From positions 372,001-436,000 of the forward strand of contig JAULSR010000008.1 in assembly GCA_030512295.1 (NCBI GenBank): a DNA stretch of 64,000 bases, read 5' to 3'. Each line of letters begins with the position of its first letter. Positions within the stretch are counted from its first letter, which is position 1. The position numbers were made by a program, and so were the translations under genes. The notes beneath the pieces were generated by a model. It saw only the letters and a program-made list of their open reading frames with translations, ran no database searches and had not been told where the DNA came from. This document shows, piece after piece, positions 20,393-33,600 of this stretch. Origin of the DNA: Bombardia bombarda. Lineage: Eukaryota > Ascomycota > Sordariomycetes > Sordariales > Lasiosphaeriaceae.

Positions 20393-23300
20393 AGCGAGGC
20401 AGCGAGGCAGCAATACCTACAGGTTAGACGACAGACAACCGCCGCCCAGGTCGCCGAGCCCGAACAAATAGGGTACCTTAAAGGGGAAGAGTGAAGCGAG
20501 CGACAAACGCGAGCTTGCTGTCTGGCCTGACCTGGGATTTGATTTGACGTGGTTCCAGCCAACGAACGAACAACGCGTGGGTGACTGGTGCTGCTTGCTG
20601 CCCTGTACTGGCAGACTGGTTACTGATATCCCGTACCTAATTATCTGAGCCAATTGGCGTTGACACTAGAATCCTAGAAGGGCTAGAGACAGGTGTTGGT
20701 GACTTCCAGGTTGATGTTAGGACGATACAGAGAAAATCTGAAAGATGAACAAACAGGAACACACAAGCCGATCAGGAAGGCAAGATGTAGAGCAAGTCAG
20801 GTGAGAGAAGGTGAAGTGCCCGGCAGGGAGAGCCGGGTCGAGATGGAAGGTGCAGCCCAGCCCAGGGCAGCTTCCAATTCATCGCCATGTGGTCCGAGCT
20901 GCAACGGCCAAGCCGCCAAAGGGACGGAAATTATGGCAGGGATACAGCCGACGCAGCCGGCGCAGCAGTGTTTTTCTTGCTGAACCTCTTGTCCCTCGCT
21001 GTCCCCGGGCATTTACCCCGCCAGTCAAACACTGGTCACCAAACCGGGACACACCTCGCCTACAACTAGGTCGTCAAGGGAGATCTAAAAAGCCCGAAAT
21101 GTCTTCGTCCTCCAAATCCAAATAAGGGAGGTCGACCAAAACTCTCACCTCGCCAGACACACAACAAACGGACGTGGATGTCTGGAATCATGGCTGATAA
21201 CAATTGCCCTTTGAGAGGGAACCATCTGCCATGTGGGCCTGTTACCAGTCCCATCCCCTCAACATCATGCCTCCAACATGAAACAAAACCTCCCAAGGAC
21301 GTTCATCAACCCCAAACACCCGAAGAGGTCGTAGTGTATCCGTGTCAGGCAAGCTTCTCGCGGCATCCGTACTGTCAAAGGACGTACGTACACCAGGCAA
21401 CCTAGGTCCGCCCCCGATAGCTATCCACGGTTGCAATCCAAGTTTCAATAAATATCCGCAAGTGATAGGTCATTGCATCTCCAGAACAAATAATTGCATC
21501 TGTCAAAACTCAAACATCATCGCCATTCGGGCCGGCACCGGTCTGTGGATGTACAAGCTCCTAGGCTCTCGGCCCTCAACAACATTGCTACCGCAGCACC
21601 GAGGAATGCAACGAATACCGCAACTAAGGTACTTGGAGCTAGGCCATCCGGCCGCCGAACAAACGACCGAGCGATGCTTTCCTCCTCTTTCCCCGTCGAG
21701 CCTGGATAGCTTACGTAGGCTTCAGCCGCCGAGCGAGTGATTGGCCCGGTTAGTCTAGGGGGAAGGGTTTGGCGACCGCATTGCCTAGGAGCCTACCTAC
21801 TGCAATGAACGGACAGGCGGGCAGACGAACGAGGCAGGCGGATATCACATCTTATCTTGATAATCGATCAGTGCCTGCACGTCCAGTAACCCACCCCCTA
21901 CTGACTGACAGCCACCACACCCCTCCGCAGCACGCAACCCGCAGCCGCCTGCAGCCCGCAGCTTTCTCAAAGCGGGCAGACGGAGATGCAGCTACGTATG
22001 GAACCTTTTCTCAAGTTCCTTGCTTGCTTGCTTGCCGACCCTTCCTTTTTGTCCGCCGCCCTACCCGCTCGAAGACGGGTTGAAGACGGGTGTTCCTGGT
22101 GGAAGGGCAATAAATGTGCGGGTGTGACAAAAGAAAGGCAACCTTCACGGGGACGTTTCAGGGCAACGAACAACCAAGACGGCCCGGAGCAGAGGAGAGG
22201 AGAGGAGCGGAAAGGAGCGGGGCACCGGAGTTGCTAGCTAGGCCGTTCGCGCTAGACACGACGAACATCCTAAAAATGCGTTATCTAGTCCAGGTGTCCG
22301 GTCTCCGGAGACCTGCCTCGTAACACCCGAGGACTCCAAAAGTAAAAGACGGGGGGGAAGGTTATGATAATATCGTCTGTGAGCATTGCCCACCGCCTTG
22401 GTAGATTAGTTAGATGCATGACTGTCTGATGGGTTCCTGGTGTTTTTTGTTGGGTGCAGCTCCATAGCTTGCTCACTAATGCCTCACGGCGGCGATCCCG
22501 GGGACCGACTGACGACAGCGCAGTGCAGCAAAGAACCGCAAGGCTGGATTTTGATGCATCACGGACATGGCCGCTGGGCCCCCACCTCTTCACTCACGAT
22601 TGCTGTCAGTAGGTTTGGAGCCTGCTCGTCGCCTTTCGCCAGTTACAGGTGCAAGTTAGTTTGTAGCTTCGGTTGCACTTGCGCTTGCACTCGCAGTTAC
22701 AGTTGCAGCCGCACCATTGCCACCACTCTCGCTCGGCTTTTTATTCCCAGGTTGGCTAGGGACATGAAAGTCGGTCAAGATGATTCGGCGCCTTGGTGGT
22801 GGGAGCGAGAAAAGAAAGGAAAAAAAGGTGAATATCTGAGAAAGAGTCGGGTAGATGAGTTGCTCTTACCCAAGTCTCTAGTCGAAGTTGGGGGAAGGAG
22901 CTATGGGCCTTGGGAAGGGGGTGATGATCAATGCCAGTGTTACAACTTGAAGAAGTAGTGTGTCGCTCTTGCCTCAAACAAGCGTAATCGTAGAAAGATT
23001 GATAAGGTAAGGTTCTGTTTCTCAAACCCGAGCCTCCAATTTTTCATCTGTCCAAATCCATCATCCACCTGGGCATGCCGTCGCTTCGTGACACACTCAG
23101 ATTGTACTTAATCTGAGATTCCGCAACTTGGCGGCCTACGATTCCGCGGTCTCTTTTCTTTGCCAAGCGAGATAGATGCACGTCTGTCTGCATATTATGC
23201 CTGCGGCAACGCCTCATCCACTGAGAATTGAGGAACGGGCAGACAAGAATGGTAGGAAGTCACAAAACAGGCTCGCACACCCGCAGGACGATGCGCATAA

Positions 23301-24636
23301 AACGGTCGCAATGGCGGCAGCAACGCCGGGTACTACCTACCTAAAGCAAAGGGGGGCCAAAAAGTTGTCGAAACATAACGAAACCATTCAGAAGGTGGCT
23401 GGCTGTTTGGGCAGGCATGGTTCAGGTTTTCAGCTGTATTCACTAACAAGAACGATTCGTCCGAGAGCGGAGAGATGCGCCGAGTGACTTACATGATATT
23501 GTTTTTGCTGGAAAAGATCGAGGTCAAATGATCATGTCCGTCAGTCATCGTCGTCTCTTGACCTCTCGAGGTTTTTATTGGGGACCACTCAGCCCGGACC
23601 CTAGCTCCCTAGGTAGCTCCCTCCCTTTCCCCTCTGTGGCTTGAGCTTCCCCCCGCGATTTGACGACCCTTGCAAGGACACCAGGGCAAACCACTGGCAG
23701 GGGAAGAAAAGGCGGGGGACGGGGACGCCCGATTTCCTCTCTTTTTCTTTTTGGGGGCTTTTTTGCTGATTCCTATTGTCCAATTAAGGCAATCCGGCAT
23801 CATGCTCGCCCGGCTCTTTTCCCTCGAAGTTGCTCTCGTGCTCTATTTCTTAGGTGGTGTAACGATGTACACAGATCGTCTCTTGTCCCTCGCTTCGTCC
23901 AATTGCCAGCCACACAAGGATCCTGCGTGGCTGCCTTTTCCTTCGGGGGATAAGGCGGTGGGGGTATTCTAAGGTTTCTTGGTTCTGATGCTACTGCACA
24001 GGCACAGACACGAAGGCAGGCACAGGGGCCGTATGTACATACACTACAGTACAGGACTCCACTGCTTGGGGGAATTCTAGGTATGGTCAAGTCCGAAGAG
24101 AGGGAGAGGAGCGACATCGAAACCAAGCCAGGCCAGGAAAGGGAAAAGCACGCTCAGGTTCAAGCTACTACACCATTTGCCGGCGTTTGTTCGTGCGTGC
24201 GTGCGCGCCAGGCATGTTTTGCATGTACAAACAGGGATTCACAAGACAGAGACAGGATGGGAGACATGGAAGATCAGGGCCAGAAGAAGAGTTGAGCAGG
24301 CTTCGACTTGCCCTAGCTACCGTCTACGCCACTTCGTACGAGGCTACATATCCAACAACCCTAGTATACAAGGTAATGTGGTAATGTATGTATACACAAT
24401 ATGTAGGGTTGTACGGAGTAGTATCCCCGATGCTGGATGGTCACCAGCAGGGGGGTGAGGTTGGTGGCCCATCTATACATATTAAGCTCGGTTTGCTCCC
24501 TTGCTTTGGCCCAAAACCTAAAAAGGTGCATGTCCATTCCGGGAAGCAGAGACTGAGACAGATGCACTCGGATGCAGAAGCACGTCTATACATAACCATA
24601 CATGCCATACAAGACCATACATACATATGCCTGCAA

Positions 24637-24668
24637 CTGGACGCCCGGAGCCCTGGACGCCCGGAGCC
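24637..24668. repeat. 16-bp perfect tandem duplication
   Basis: The unit CTGGACGCCCGGAGCC occurs twice head-to-tail with no mismatch, in noncoding DNA. Confidence 0.85.
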
Positions 24669-25292
24669 CGGCAGACTTGGACCCTAGGTTGCAAGAAAAC
24701 CAAAGGAGGAGAAGAAGAAGAAGAAGGAGAAGGAGAGGGTGTGCAAAAGAACAAAACTGTATTCCAAAGCACAGGTCCTGCCCGTGCTTTCGCTTTCCCT
24801 TTTTCCGCTGGCCAGGCATTCGTGTCTAAGACACAAATTTGGTAATAAATAAGTGCCTATGTCGACGCACTTCACAGTCAGTCGCTCTCTCTCACTCACA
24901 AAACCTGCGCGTTGCACAAATATCACCGCTGCCACACATCGCAACATTACACACTCACTCCTGGAAATAAGACAACAAAACCCCAGCTAGGAGAAAACAA
25001 GAGGGAAAAGGAGGGTGTGTGGACTGCTTGGTCAACTCGGGTAGGGATTCGGGCTTCCGGGATTCACAAGACAGACACGAGGGACACGACCAGGGCGCCA
25101 AGGAGAAAGAAAGTTTAAAGTCAAGGCGTCACCACCGATATCTTGCAGGAAAAGAAGGTTTCGGCATTCCTGTTGGAGACCTGATTTTTTCTCTCTAATC
25201 CCTCATACGCCATACACCAGACACATCACTCTTCACTCATCACACCTACAAGGAGAAGGACGGGCGAGTTCCATCATCACTAGGCCTTACCC

Positions 25293-25322
25293 ACACATAC
25301 ACATACACATACACATACACAT
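25293..25322. repeat. (ACACAT)5 hexanucleotide array
   Basis: Five perfect hexamer units about 75-100 bases upstream of the ATG of the following gene, so probably in its promoter or 5' UTR. Confidence 0.85.
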
Positions 25323-25394
25323 CACCACCCACTCCTTCAGCTTCTCACCTGGCTGCTTACCCTCAACTCTCCCCTGTGGCAGCAGCAGCAGGAG

Positions 25395-26485
25395 ATGCAA
25401 TACAAGATGAGCTACTTCAGGGAACAGCCAGCTCCGCCCTACCCCCCTCAGCCGGGCGACGGCGGAGCAGGACGGAAAGCCACTTTGACCAAGAAAATGC
25501 ACAACACCAACGGCCACTTTGACCCGGAGGATCTCACCCGTCGCCTGTATGTCGTCCTGGCCGAGCAAAAGGCGCAGGCGGAACAGAAGCGCAAGGCAAG
25601 GGAGGCTGCTGGCGGCGCGGGAGCAGCAGCGACGACGACACTGAAGGATAGAGGAAAGGCATCGTCGTCAGGGGTCGAAAGGAGACCCAGCACTACAGCA
25701 GCAGAACCTCCAAAAGACTTCATCAGCGAGCTGCGGCGCTCCCGCTCCTACAAGCGCAAGTCAATGGATAGCAAAACCACAGGCGACCAGACGACAACGA
25801 CCACCACAACAACCACAACAATAGAATACCACCACGTCCCCAAAGAAGCCGCCAAGCAGTTCGCCCGCACCACCACGGTCGAGTGCATGCGCGTCGTCGA
25901 TGTCGGCGACGCCATGATCCCCAACACCGGCACCACCTCGTCCGTCAGCAAGATCCACCAGCTGTCCAAGCGCGCCCTCAGATTCCACCGCGGCGGTGGT
26001 ACTGCCGCCGCTGCTCCCCAACAACAACCCCAAACCCAACTCCAACCAACACAAGCGCAAGGAACAACCATCCTCAGCCCCGGCGAGCTGACAAAGGCCC
26101 TCCGCCACACGCAGCAGCACCGCGAAAAGTTGCTCGACAGGAACCAGTTCCAGCGCACGCGCATCCTGGAAGAAGCTGCGCAGAGGGATATCGAGCGCGA
26201 GCAAGCTGCTGCTGCTGCTGCTGCTGCTGCCGCAGGAGGAGGGGGCCGTAACCACCAACACCAGAACGGCCACGGCCACTTCCATCCAAACCCCATCACC
26301 AACCACAACATGAACAGGAGAAACAGCGCGACAGGCCCGGTGTTCCCCGACCTGCTGCACCTCGAGCACCGCCAGCAACAATCCGCACAGAACCCGCACA
26401 ACCCAAACCACACCGGCTACTATGGAGGGAATAACCGCCAGTCGTTGCTGATAGCCGACGGCAACAGCGCGGCGGCTATGGGAGG

Positions 26486-26519
<34 letters not shown>

Positions 26520-27154
26520 GTAGACGACACCACCCCGCCTGACGACCTGTTTGAAGTCCATCGTCATCATAGGTATCCGGCGAGGGAGCACAAGGGGGTC
26601 GATTGGACGCAGAGCGACGAGGCGCCCAGCCGTCATCATCACCATTCCCTTTTTTATAACAACAACCGTAGTAATGGGCAGAACGGAGGTGGCGGTGGCG
26701 GCGGTGGCGGCGGCGGCGACGGCGGCGACGGCGGCGACGGCGGCGGTGGGGGACGGGCAAGGAATGGCAGCACGATGAGCAGGAGCAGCAGGCCGAAGCT
26801 GCTGCTTACGCCGCTGCTGAGGAAGGCGGATAGTCTCTGGGGGCTGGGGCGGAAGGCTGCTGGTGCTGCTGGCGGGAGCAGCGGGAGTAGTAAGGGGTGC
26901 TCGTCGGCGACTTCGCCGGGGGCGGTGGGTGATGTGCCGTCTGTGATGGGGGGCAGGGGGACAGGGTCTAGTTCTTCGTCGCAAATGGGAGGGGGGATGG
27001 TGGGCAACGGGAGTGGATATGGGAATGGGAATGGAAATGGAAGCATGCTGTCGCCTCCGGTGAGGTCGCCGACTTCGGTTACGACGACGACGACGACGAC
27101 AGCAACAGTAAAACCGCCAAAGATGGGGGGTTCTTTGCTAGGTTTAAACGGTAG
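25395..27154 (+). CDS. Conserved fungal protein of unknown function, low-complexity
   Basis: I do not recognise a named domain. The N-terminus ('MSYFREQPAPPYPPQPGD', then 'NGHFDPEDLTRRLYVVLAEQ' and a Lys/Glu/Ala coil) looks structured. Further blocks are 'KIHQLSKRALRFHRGG', a charged helix ('LTKALRHTQQHREKLLDRN'), 'GVDWTQSDE' and 'LLLTPLLRKADSLWGLG'. Between them lie Thr, Ala, His/Asn, Met-Gly and Gly runs. Two in-frame ATGs (25395, 25407) are possible; the second would begin MSYFREQ. The single open frame continues to 27191, but another frame ends with an acidic run followed by 'SKTAKDGGFFARFKR' and a stop at 27152-27154. That looks more like a genuine C-terminus and is reached by adding one base (1761 nt, 586 aa). 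An unrecognised intron is an alternative. Subcellular role unknown. Confidence 0.7.
26486..26515 (+). repeat. (GGGCAT)5 hexamer repeat in coding sequence
   Basis: Five perfect hexamers encode an alternating Met-Gly run in the 25.4-kb protein. Confidence 0.85.
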
Positions 27155-27191
27155 TTGTTGCAAGTTGGTATGTGTTGTCTGTTTTGGTTAG

Positions 27192-27954
27192 CCGATGGCG
27201 GATATTCTTCAGGAGACAGCAAGAAAGATGTGACAAAAAGAAAGTTGGGCTGGGGGTTCAAAACGACAGCTGCAGTACAAGTATGTGACGAAAGCAGGCG
27301 AAGGGCATATAGTGAAAGAAGGTGATTGTTCGAGAAATGGGGACCAGAAGTGAGGGTAATTTTGTCCGTGAAAGACATTGTAAGAGAAAAAAGAAGGAAG
27401 GCGTATTTGCTGGATGATCTTTCCTTTCAAGTTCTTTTCTTTTCCGCTCCTTTTTTCCGCTCCTCTGATGTTGGCCAAATACCAACCAACTAGTTAACCA
27501 ACCAATGCATCCATAGCATGGAATATTGTATACATACAATACGCTTATAATGATTGATGATTCCGCGGTCCGTCGTCCTTGATTGAGACCGGTGGGGGTA
27601 TTTTCCATTCGCATTTCCCTGGCAGTTGACCCTCTCCTTTCCTTTTCCCTTTCCCTTTCCTTTTTTTCGCTTTTCCTTCACCGGGGTATAAACCTATCGT
27701 GATCCGTCGCCTTTCTCTCTCCCTCCTTTTTGGCAATACCCACACAACCTACCATACAAGGTAGATAAAATGTAGAACCCCCCTATTTCTGCCAAGTACC
27801 TTGTTCCTCCTGCCTCATCTATGGCTTAGGAAAGGCCCCTTTCGACAAAGCAAGCTAAGAATATCTTAACAGAATACTCAAGATGCAACAGTGGCGTATG
27901 TCCAACCCGATTTTCTTTTGATTAAAGTCTTCAACTCTCTTTCCCCCTCAGTGC
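27192..27954. other. Convergent 3' flank (25.4-kb gene / HIT zinc finger)
   Basis: About 760 bases between convergent genes, pyrimidine-rich around 27630-27725. No gene is seen; it probably contains both 3' UTRs. Confidence 0.55.
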
Positions 27955-28882
27955 TTATCGATCCCACGTCTTTTTCTCCTCGTCCTCTTTCAACAAGCGC
28001 TCAATAACCTTGGCCTCCTCCGCCAACATCTCCTCCTTGGCCAGGATCGTCACATCCTTACTATTAATAGTCTTCTCCTTGTCCAGCAGATACAACACCA
28101 GCTCGCAAAACTCGCGCAACCCATCCCCCTTGTCGCCGGGGTCGGTCCGCGCCTTGCGCAGCGCGGCGACGCCCTTGCGCAGGCCCATGTCGCGCGACCA
28201 CACTCGCGGCGGCTGCCTCCCTGGTATGTTAAGCTGCAGCCCGCTGCCACCGCCGAACGGGCTACCCTCGGAAGGGGGCAGGGTCACGTCCTCGATACGC
28301 AGGAGCTCGGTCTGGAGGTTGGGGTATTTTGTGAAGAGGCGGTTGAATTCTGCGTGGTGGTCGAGGAGGACGCTGTAGGGGTCATTGTCGCTTGCGGTAG
28401 GTTCTGGTGCGGGTTGTTGTTGTTGTTGTTGTTGTTTGGTTTGGGCGGAGGGCTCTGTTGGAGGGTGGTTTTCCTGGTGGATTTTGCTGCAGGCCACGGA
28501 GCAGCTTTGGTTGTGTGAGTTTCTGCTACATGGGAAGAGACAGAGGAGGGGGAAGGGAGGGGGCTTACTATGCTATTGCACACCGCGGACATTTGTACTT
28601 GCCTACCTCTTTCATGCAGACGGCGCAGACACGGGGACCGGGCTTTGCCTTGGGTGGTGACGGGGGTGGCGGTGCTTGTGATATTGTGGTGGTCTCGACC
28701 TCGAGGGTAGACGCGGGCACGGGGCTATATAGGTCTTCTTGGTGATGGGCTGTTGCTGCTTCGGTTACTACATTCGCATTCGCGTCAGACGGCGTAATCG
28801 TCGCCGATGGTGGCACGAGTTGGGCCTGGTTATCGACGGGCGGCACAGCGACATTGTCATCGCCAAGTGATGCGTCTGCCAT
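27955..28882 (-). CDS. HIT-type zinc finger protein, ZNHIT3/Hit1-like
   Basis: Probable box C/D snoRNP assembly factor. Exons 28569-28882 and 27955-28504 give 864 nt (287 aa); the intron has a GTAAGC donor and AAG acceptor. Splicing completes the zinc finger: 'CAVCMKEVGKYKCPRC' continues into 'AIAYCSVACSKIHQENH', the zf-HIT pattern C-x2-C...C-x2-C...C-x3-C...H. The N-terminal ~85 residues are acidic and Pro/Thr-rich. After a Gln run comes an alpha-helical region ('YSVLLDHHAEFNRLFTKYPN') and a C-terminal helix set ('LREFCELVLYLLDKE') comparable with the C-terminal domain of ZNHIT3. The zf-HIT call is firm; the Hit1/ZNHIT3 assignment over other HIT proteins (Bcd1, Vps71) is inferred from size and the C-terminal helices. 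Confidence 0.85.
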
Positions 28883-29612
28883 GACTTTGAGTTTGGGCTC
28901 GATCGACTGCCCCCCAAGGAAAGAAAAAAGGTTCGTTTGGTTGGTGATAATGCGCCGGCCGCGGGGCAGAGGCCGAACCTTGGAGCTGACAGCGCCAATG
29001 GAAAATAATGAAAGAAGGATATGTTTATGCTTGCAAAAATGGTTTGCAAGCGGAGTATACCGGTTCGTAAGAGACGGGGAAGGCGTTGTTGTTTATCGTA
29101 GCTTAGTCCAAAGTTGTGAGATGAAATTGAGACTCGTCCAATAATGGATTAAATTTCCTACAAGGCTGACTGTGACATGTAAAAAAGATCGCGAGATGCG
29201 CTGCGTGGACGAGCTATGACGCAAAACTTTGGCGCCGTGGCACTAAAAATTAGGGACCCTAAGCAAGTATGTAGTGTACAGGGCTGCGGGCCTCGGCAGG
29301 CGCGACCGTCGCGGCAGGCAATTGCAAATCGGAGCTTTTCTTTGGTCAACGGCAGGCAAGCCAAAGCTGCCAAGCCAATCGAAGCCGGACGGAAGGGGAA
29401 CTTTCGCGGGCCATGGCAAGAGCGACCTAGCGAGCGAGCAAGAGCATTGATTGATTATTCGATTCGTCATTCGCCGCCCATTTCATCTTTTTACTAATTA
29501 CCAACGCTTCTTGGCAACTCCCAACCCGCCTTCACTCGGCACATTTCCTACAACCTTCAACCTCCAACCTTGACCGTTCATCACACCAGCAGCCGTTGAC
29601 TAAAATCCGAAG
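28883..29612. promoter_or_regulatory. Divergent promoter region, HIT protein / NFU1
   Basis: A 730-base divergent intergenic region with a CCAAT box near 29374-29379 on the NFU1 side. Pyrimidine-rich, CAACC-containing sequence precedes the NFU1 ATG. No gene is seen. Confidence 0.6.
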
Positions 29613-30616
29613 ATGCCGTCTACCAAACTCCTGCGCAGCTTTGCGCCTATCGCCTCCCGCGCAGTCCGGCCTTCAGCAGCAACAACCTGCCTCCGTCTCC
29701 AGTCGCAGCAAACACCAACAGCAACAGCGCCATCGACAAGCAGCAGCAGCAGGCGACAAGCACACACCTCATCCATCACATCCACACATCGCCCCCGCCT
29801 CGCCACCCCCAACCATGGCGCACCCTCCTCTCCGGCCCGGCCGCCAACCGCCGCACCATCTTCATCCAGACCGAAAACACGCCCAACCCCGACGCGCTCA
29901 AGTTCCTGCCCAACCACCGCGTCCTCCCCGAGGGGCTTTCCACTCCCTTCGTCGAATACCTCAACCCGCGCTCGACCATCGCGCCGCCGTACCCGTCTCC
30001 CCTCGCCGCGCAGCTCATGAACATCGACGGCGTCACCGCCGTCTTCTACGGCGCCGATTTCATCACGGTCACCAAAGCCGCCGATGCCAACTGGGCGCAC
30101 ATCCGCCCAGAGGTGTTTGCGCTTATCACGACGGCGATCACGTCGGGGCAGACGCTGGTGACGGTGGCGGAGAGGGGTGCAGGAGGGGAGGGGGAGGAGC
30201 AGGAGCAGGAGCAGGACAGTCTGAGCTATAATGAGAATGATAGCGAGGTGGTGGGCATGATCAAGGAGTTGCTGGAGACGCGGATCAGGCCGGCGATTCA
30301 GGAGGATGGCGGGGATATTGAGTTCAAGGGGTTTGTGGACGGGGTGGTTAGGTTGAAGCTGCGGGGCGCGTGCAGGACGTGCGATTCGAGCACGGTGACG
30401 TTGAAGAATGGGATTGAGGGGATGTTGATGCATTATGTGAGTGATACTATCTTTTTGCAAGGCATTTTGTGCATGTTATGCTGACTGGTGATGAATGAAC
30501 AGATCGAGGAGGTACAGGGCGTCGAGCAGGTGCTTGATCAGGAGGAGGAGATTGCGCTGCAGGAGTTTGCCAAGTTTGAGGAGAAGCTCAAGGCGCAGAA
30601 GGGCGAGGCTGCATAG
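29613..30616 (+). CDS. NFU1: Mitochondrial Fe-S cluster carrier NFU1 (apparent frameshift)
   Basis: Transfers 4Fe-4S clusters to mitochondrial enzymes such as lipoyl synthase. The ATG at 29613 opens a basic, Ser/Ala-rich presequence. The Nfu N-domain ('RRTIFIQTENTPNPDALKF', 'LNPRSTIAPPYPSPLA', 'VFYGADFITVTKA') and the NifU C-domain ('IRPAIQEDGGDIEFKGF', cluster motif CRTC in 'GACRTCDSSTVTLKNG') follow. The intron is 30437-30502 (GTGAGT...CAG), with last exon 30503-30616 ending in an acidic helix. The presequence and the Nfu domain are in different frames. There is no GTRAGT-type donor between them, and adding one base in the C-rich stretch near 29770-29840 (C5 at 29806-29810) joins them into 939 nt (312 aa). 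An assembly error is more likely than a real break, since the rest is intact. Confidence 0.9.
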
Positions 30617-33600
30617 GTATTTTTTTTTCCTTGACAGAAAACAGCGGAGGGACTGTTTCTCGACAGAGGGGGGAAAGCTCGATGGCTTGTCTACCCAGTA
30701 TGTGGAGGTATTTATAAGGTTGAGCCGCCCAGGTCGTGTGCTTTAGCGGTTCTTTCCTACTGTTCGAGGAAGTGTTGGAATATTCCAGCGAAAGCATTAT
30801 TTCCATTGGTTGGTTTAAGGGGGGTTGTACATTACGGTTAATAGAGTGTTTCCTAGCTTATCCCCCTTTCTATCGTTTCGGGGGGAGAGCGAAATGTGCT
30901 CCAGTTGAGGAGCTAGAGAAGATACATGTACATATAATTCCCTTTTATGATACAGACACAATGTGAGGCGAATGAAATATACCTATGGAGCTCGATGAGT
31001 GTATATATTTAGAGGATGTTGTATACTTTACCTACTTGGTAATGGGAAATAAAGTGTGTATACCATTGGCTGTCTCTTGGGTGTTGAATCAATGCATGTA
31101 AAGCAAAGTAAAGCTCATGCCGAATATCCATACGAGGTATGGGTGTAAGGAGTGCTACTATACAGGCGCCTAAGCAATAAGGGGTCATCCTTAGCCGTCC
31201 AAAACCGTGTTGTTGATCACGGGGAAGAAAGTGTGTCAGTCCGGTCACGATGGACAGTCTGTCTGTCTCACAGTTCACTCCGGGGGTGTTTGAAGTCACC
31301 CAAGTACTCTTTAAGGCAGTCAATTACATCTCTAGCAGATTAGCTTCAAGATACCGAGCTCTGACTGCTGAGAGCATTCACAATTCCTCAGACCGGGCTG
31401 TTCCACAGCAGAGAAAGACTCCCAGAAGTTTTAGATAGCAATGGTGCTCTGATTCATGGACTGGCTGTATGGCTCTTTATAAAAAGATAAGAAATATTTC
31501 ACGACGCTCACAGCCATCTGACCTACGTATATTCACCGCTGTGCCAGACAGACAATCTATGTAATACATTTCTGCCAGTCGATAGGAATATATGATGCAC
31601 ATCCACGGTGCTCGTTTGATCATGCCCTCCTACATGCCTTTGGAGGACCTGTTCCTCGCGGACTTGCCTGCTTTCAGCTCTGTCTGTCCTACCATCTATA
31701 CACACAGCTCCCAGGACAGGTACCTCGTCCTGGGCATGCAAGATAGGTAGTTTTATCATCTCTCGCCCCTTATCGATCATCGATCCAAACACACCTACCT
31801 GGTTTCCAATCCACGATAACTTTCGCCTTCTCCCCTCCAAATGCCCCGTAGTTAGCCACCGCCACTTATCCATATTTCAACTCTCCCCCTTAGCAAGTGC
31901 CTCGCTAAGTGCCTCTGGGTGTGTACACTAAAACACGTATGCACGCACTTCACCGCTCACCGTATCAGTTTCCGTTTCATAGCGGTCTAGAAAATATGTC
32001 TGGAAAACATGCAACCAAATACTTCTAACTACCCCGGATACTTTACCTTTCATAAATTGATTGTGGAATTGGGTGGCATCTCCCAATGTTAATGACATTA
32101 TATATGATCAGGCGTATGGCATGAAGAAGAATCTATCGCACACATAATCTTTAGATGAAGCCTGGACATCTCCTACCACTCTCTGCCGGCTAGTTCTTCA
32201 CCTTCACCAAGGGATCGTGATCGATGCGCCTCTGCCCTCGCTCGGAAAGGATCGTCGGTTTAAGAAAACCGGTCTGCGATCTGGTTCTGGAATTGGGGAT
32301 AGTCCCCTCATGTCTAATCTTGCTGATGCGACTCTAAAAAGGTTATACGAGTAACTGTTGATCTGTTACCCCTTCCGAGTAACCAGACCTACTGAGTATC
32401 ATGTTGTCGTCCCTGGTGTCTCGCTTCTTTCACAAGTTACCTTGACAGTCGGGATGGAATATCAATCATCTCTTTCCATGTTTCAATGTTTCAATGCCAA
32501 GTTGTACGTTCTGGGTTGTATTGTTTATGTTTACTGGTACTCTTGCTTCTTCCCCTGTTCGATGCCGTCTAAATTGTAGTTAATAATGTCTCGGAAGAGG
32601 TTAATTCAACAATGTAGTATGTGCGACACACCTCAGTATGTGGCTCACAATACTTCCCGCGTTCATTGAGGAAAAAAAAAGTGTTAGGTGCAGCATCATT
32701 GTGACTTGCAATGGATGTTTGGTTCGAGGGTGCACGCGATGGTAACCAATACCAATACGTACCCCAGCATGTTCATTCAGAACGAGCTAGTGCGGTCTCT
32801 GAGCGGCTGTGCCCCACCAGAGCCGTCACAAGAGGTGGAGAGTGTCGAACGAGAATCCGGGGTAAAGCCCCCTGGCCACGGAACCTGCCTTTTGCTGCTG
32901 CGCAAGTGTGGTGGTGCCGCCAGCCCGCCAATGGCCTTGAAAAGCGGCGAGCGGCAATATCCTGCCTTGTGTGTGTGGGTTTGTGAAGGGGAGGGAAAGA
33001 CAGGCTCCTCGACAGGGTGGCTGGCGAGCTGATAACAAGGAACCACCATGGCGTGTGCAAGGTGTGACAGATCGTAGGGTTCTTCCATAACTAAGTCGTT
33101 GAATTGCCCGCCCGTTGTGCGACTGGTGGAGAACTGGAGAGAAGGTGTGGCAGAAGGAGGGGAAGATGGATGACCTGACGGATCGGTTAGAATCTGGGGT
33201 CTCTACGCCGCCGTGACCCCATGGACGGTGAATTGCCCTCGACGACGTTCCTCGCTAGCATTTAGGCTGATGATGTGAACATCGTACGTCCTGCGTCCCT
33301 CTCTTGGTAGACATAAAGAAGGCCCCTCCTTTTAACAGCGTTGCGGGACGCACGCACCAGAAGTAGGGGGATAGGACCTTACGTTGCTGGTAGGTAGCAA
33401 TAAGTAATGTATGCACGGCACTGCATACGTTATTACTTTGGCTCCTGCTGCTTGCCGTACTTGTGGGTTGCAGGTGCTGAACATGGCCTGTCCTCGTGAA
33501 CATCCATTGGAGATAATACTTGGCACATCTGTTGTCAGTGTGGGCCAAACATGTTATACCTGATACTCCGCAGTGACCGGTGAATGACGATGGGCTGGCG

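Larger units (their letters stand above)
19729..25394. other. 5.7-kb gene-poor region
   Basis: I could find no convincing gene. Open frames here are short, start mostly with GTG/TTG, have no recognisable domains and overlap low-complexity DNA. The region holds a GCGCCC hexamer tract (20357-20392), an AGGAG-rich stretch near 22193-22217, degenerate TTGCAC/TTGCAG hexamers near 22670-22710, a 16-bp tandem duplication (24637-24668) and an ACACAT array (25293-25322). It should contain the promoter of the minus-strand RasGEF at its left and the promoter and leader of the 25.4-kb gene at its right. Confidence 0.5.
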
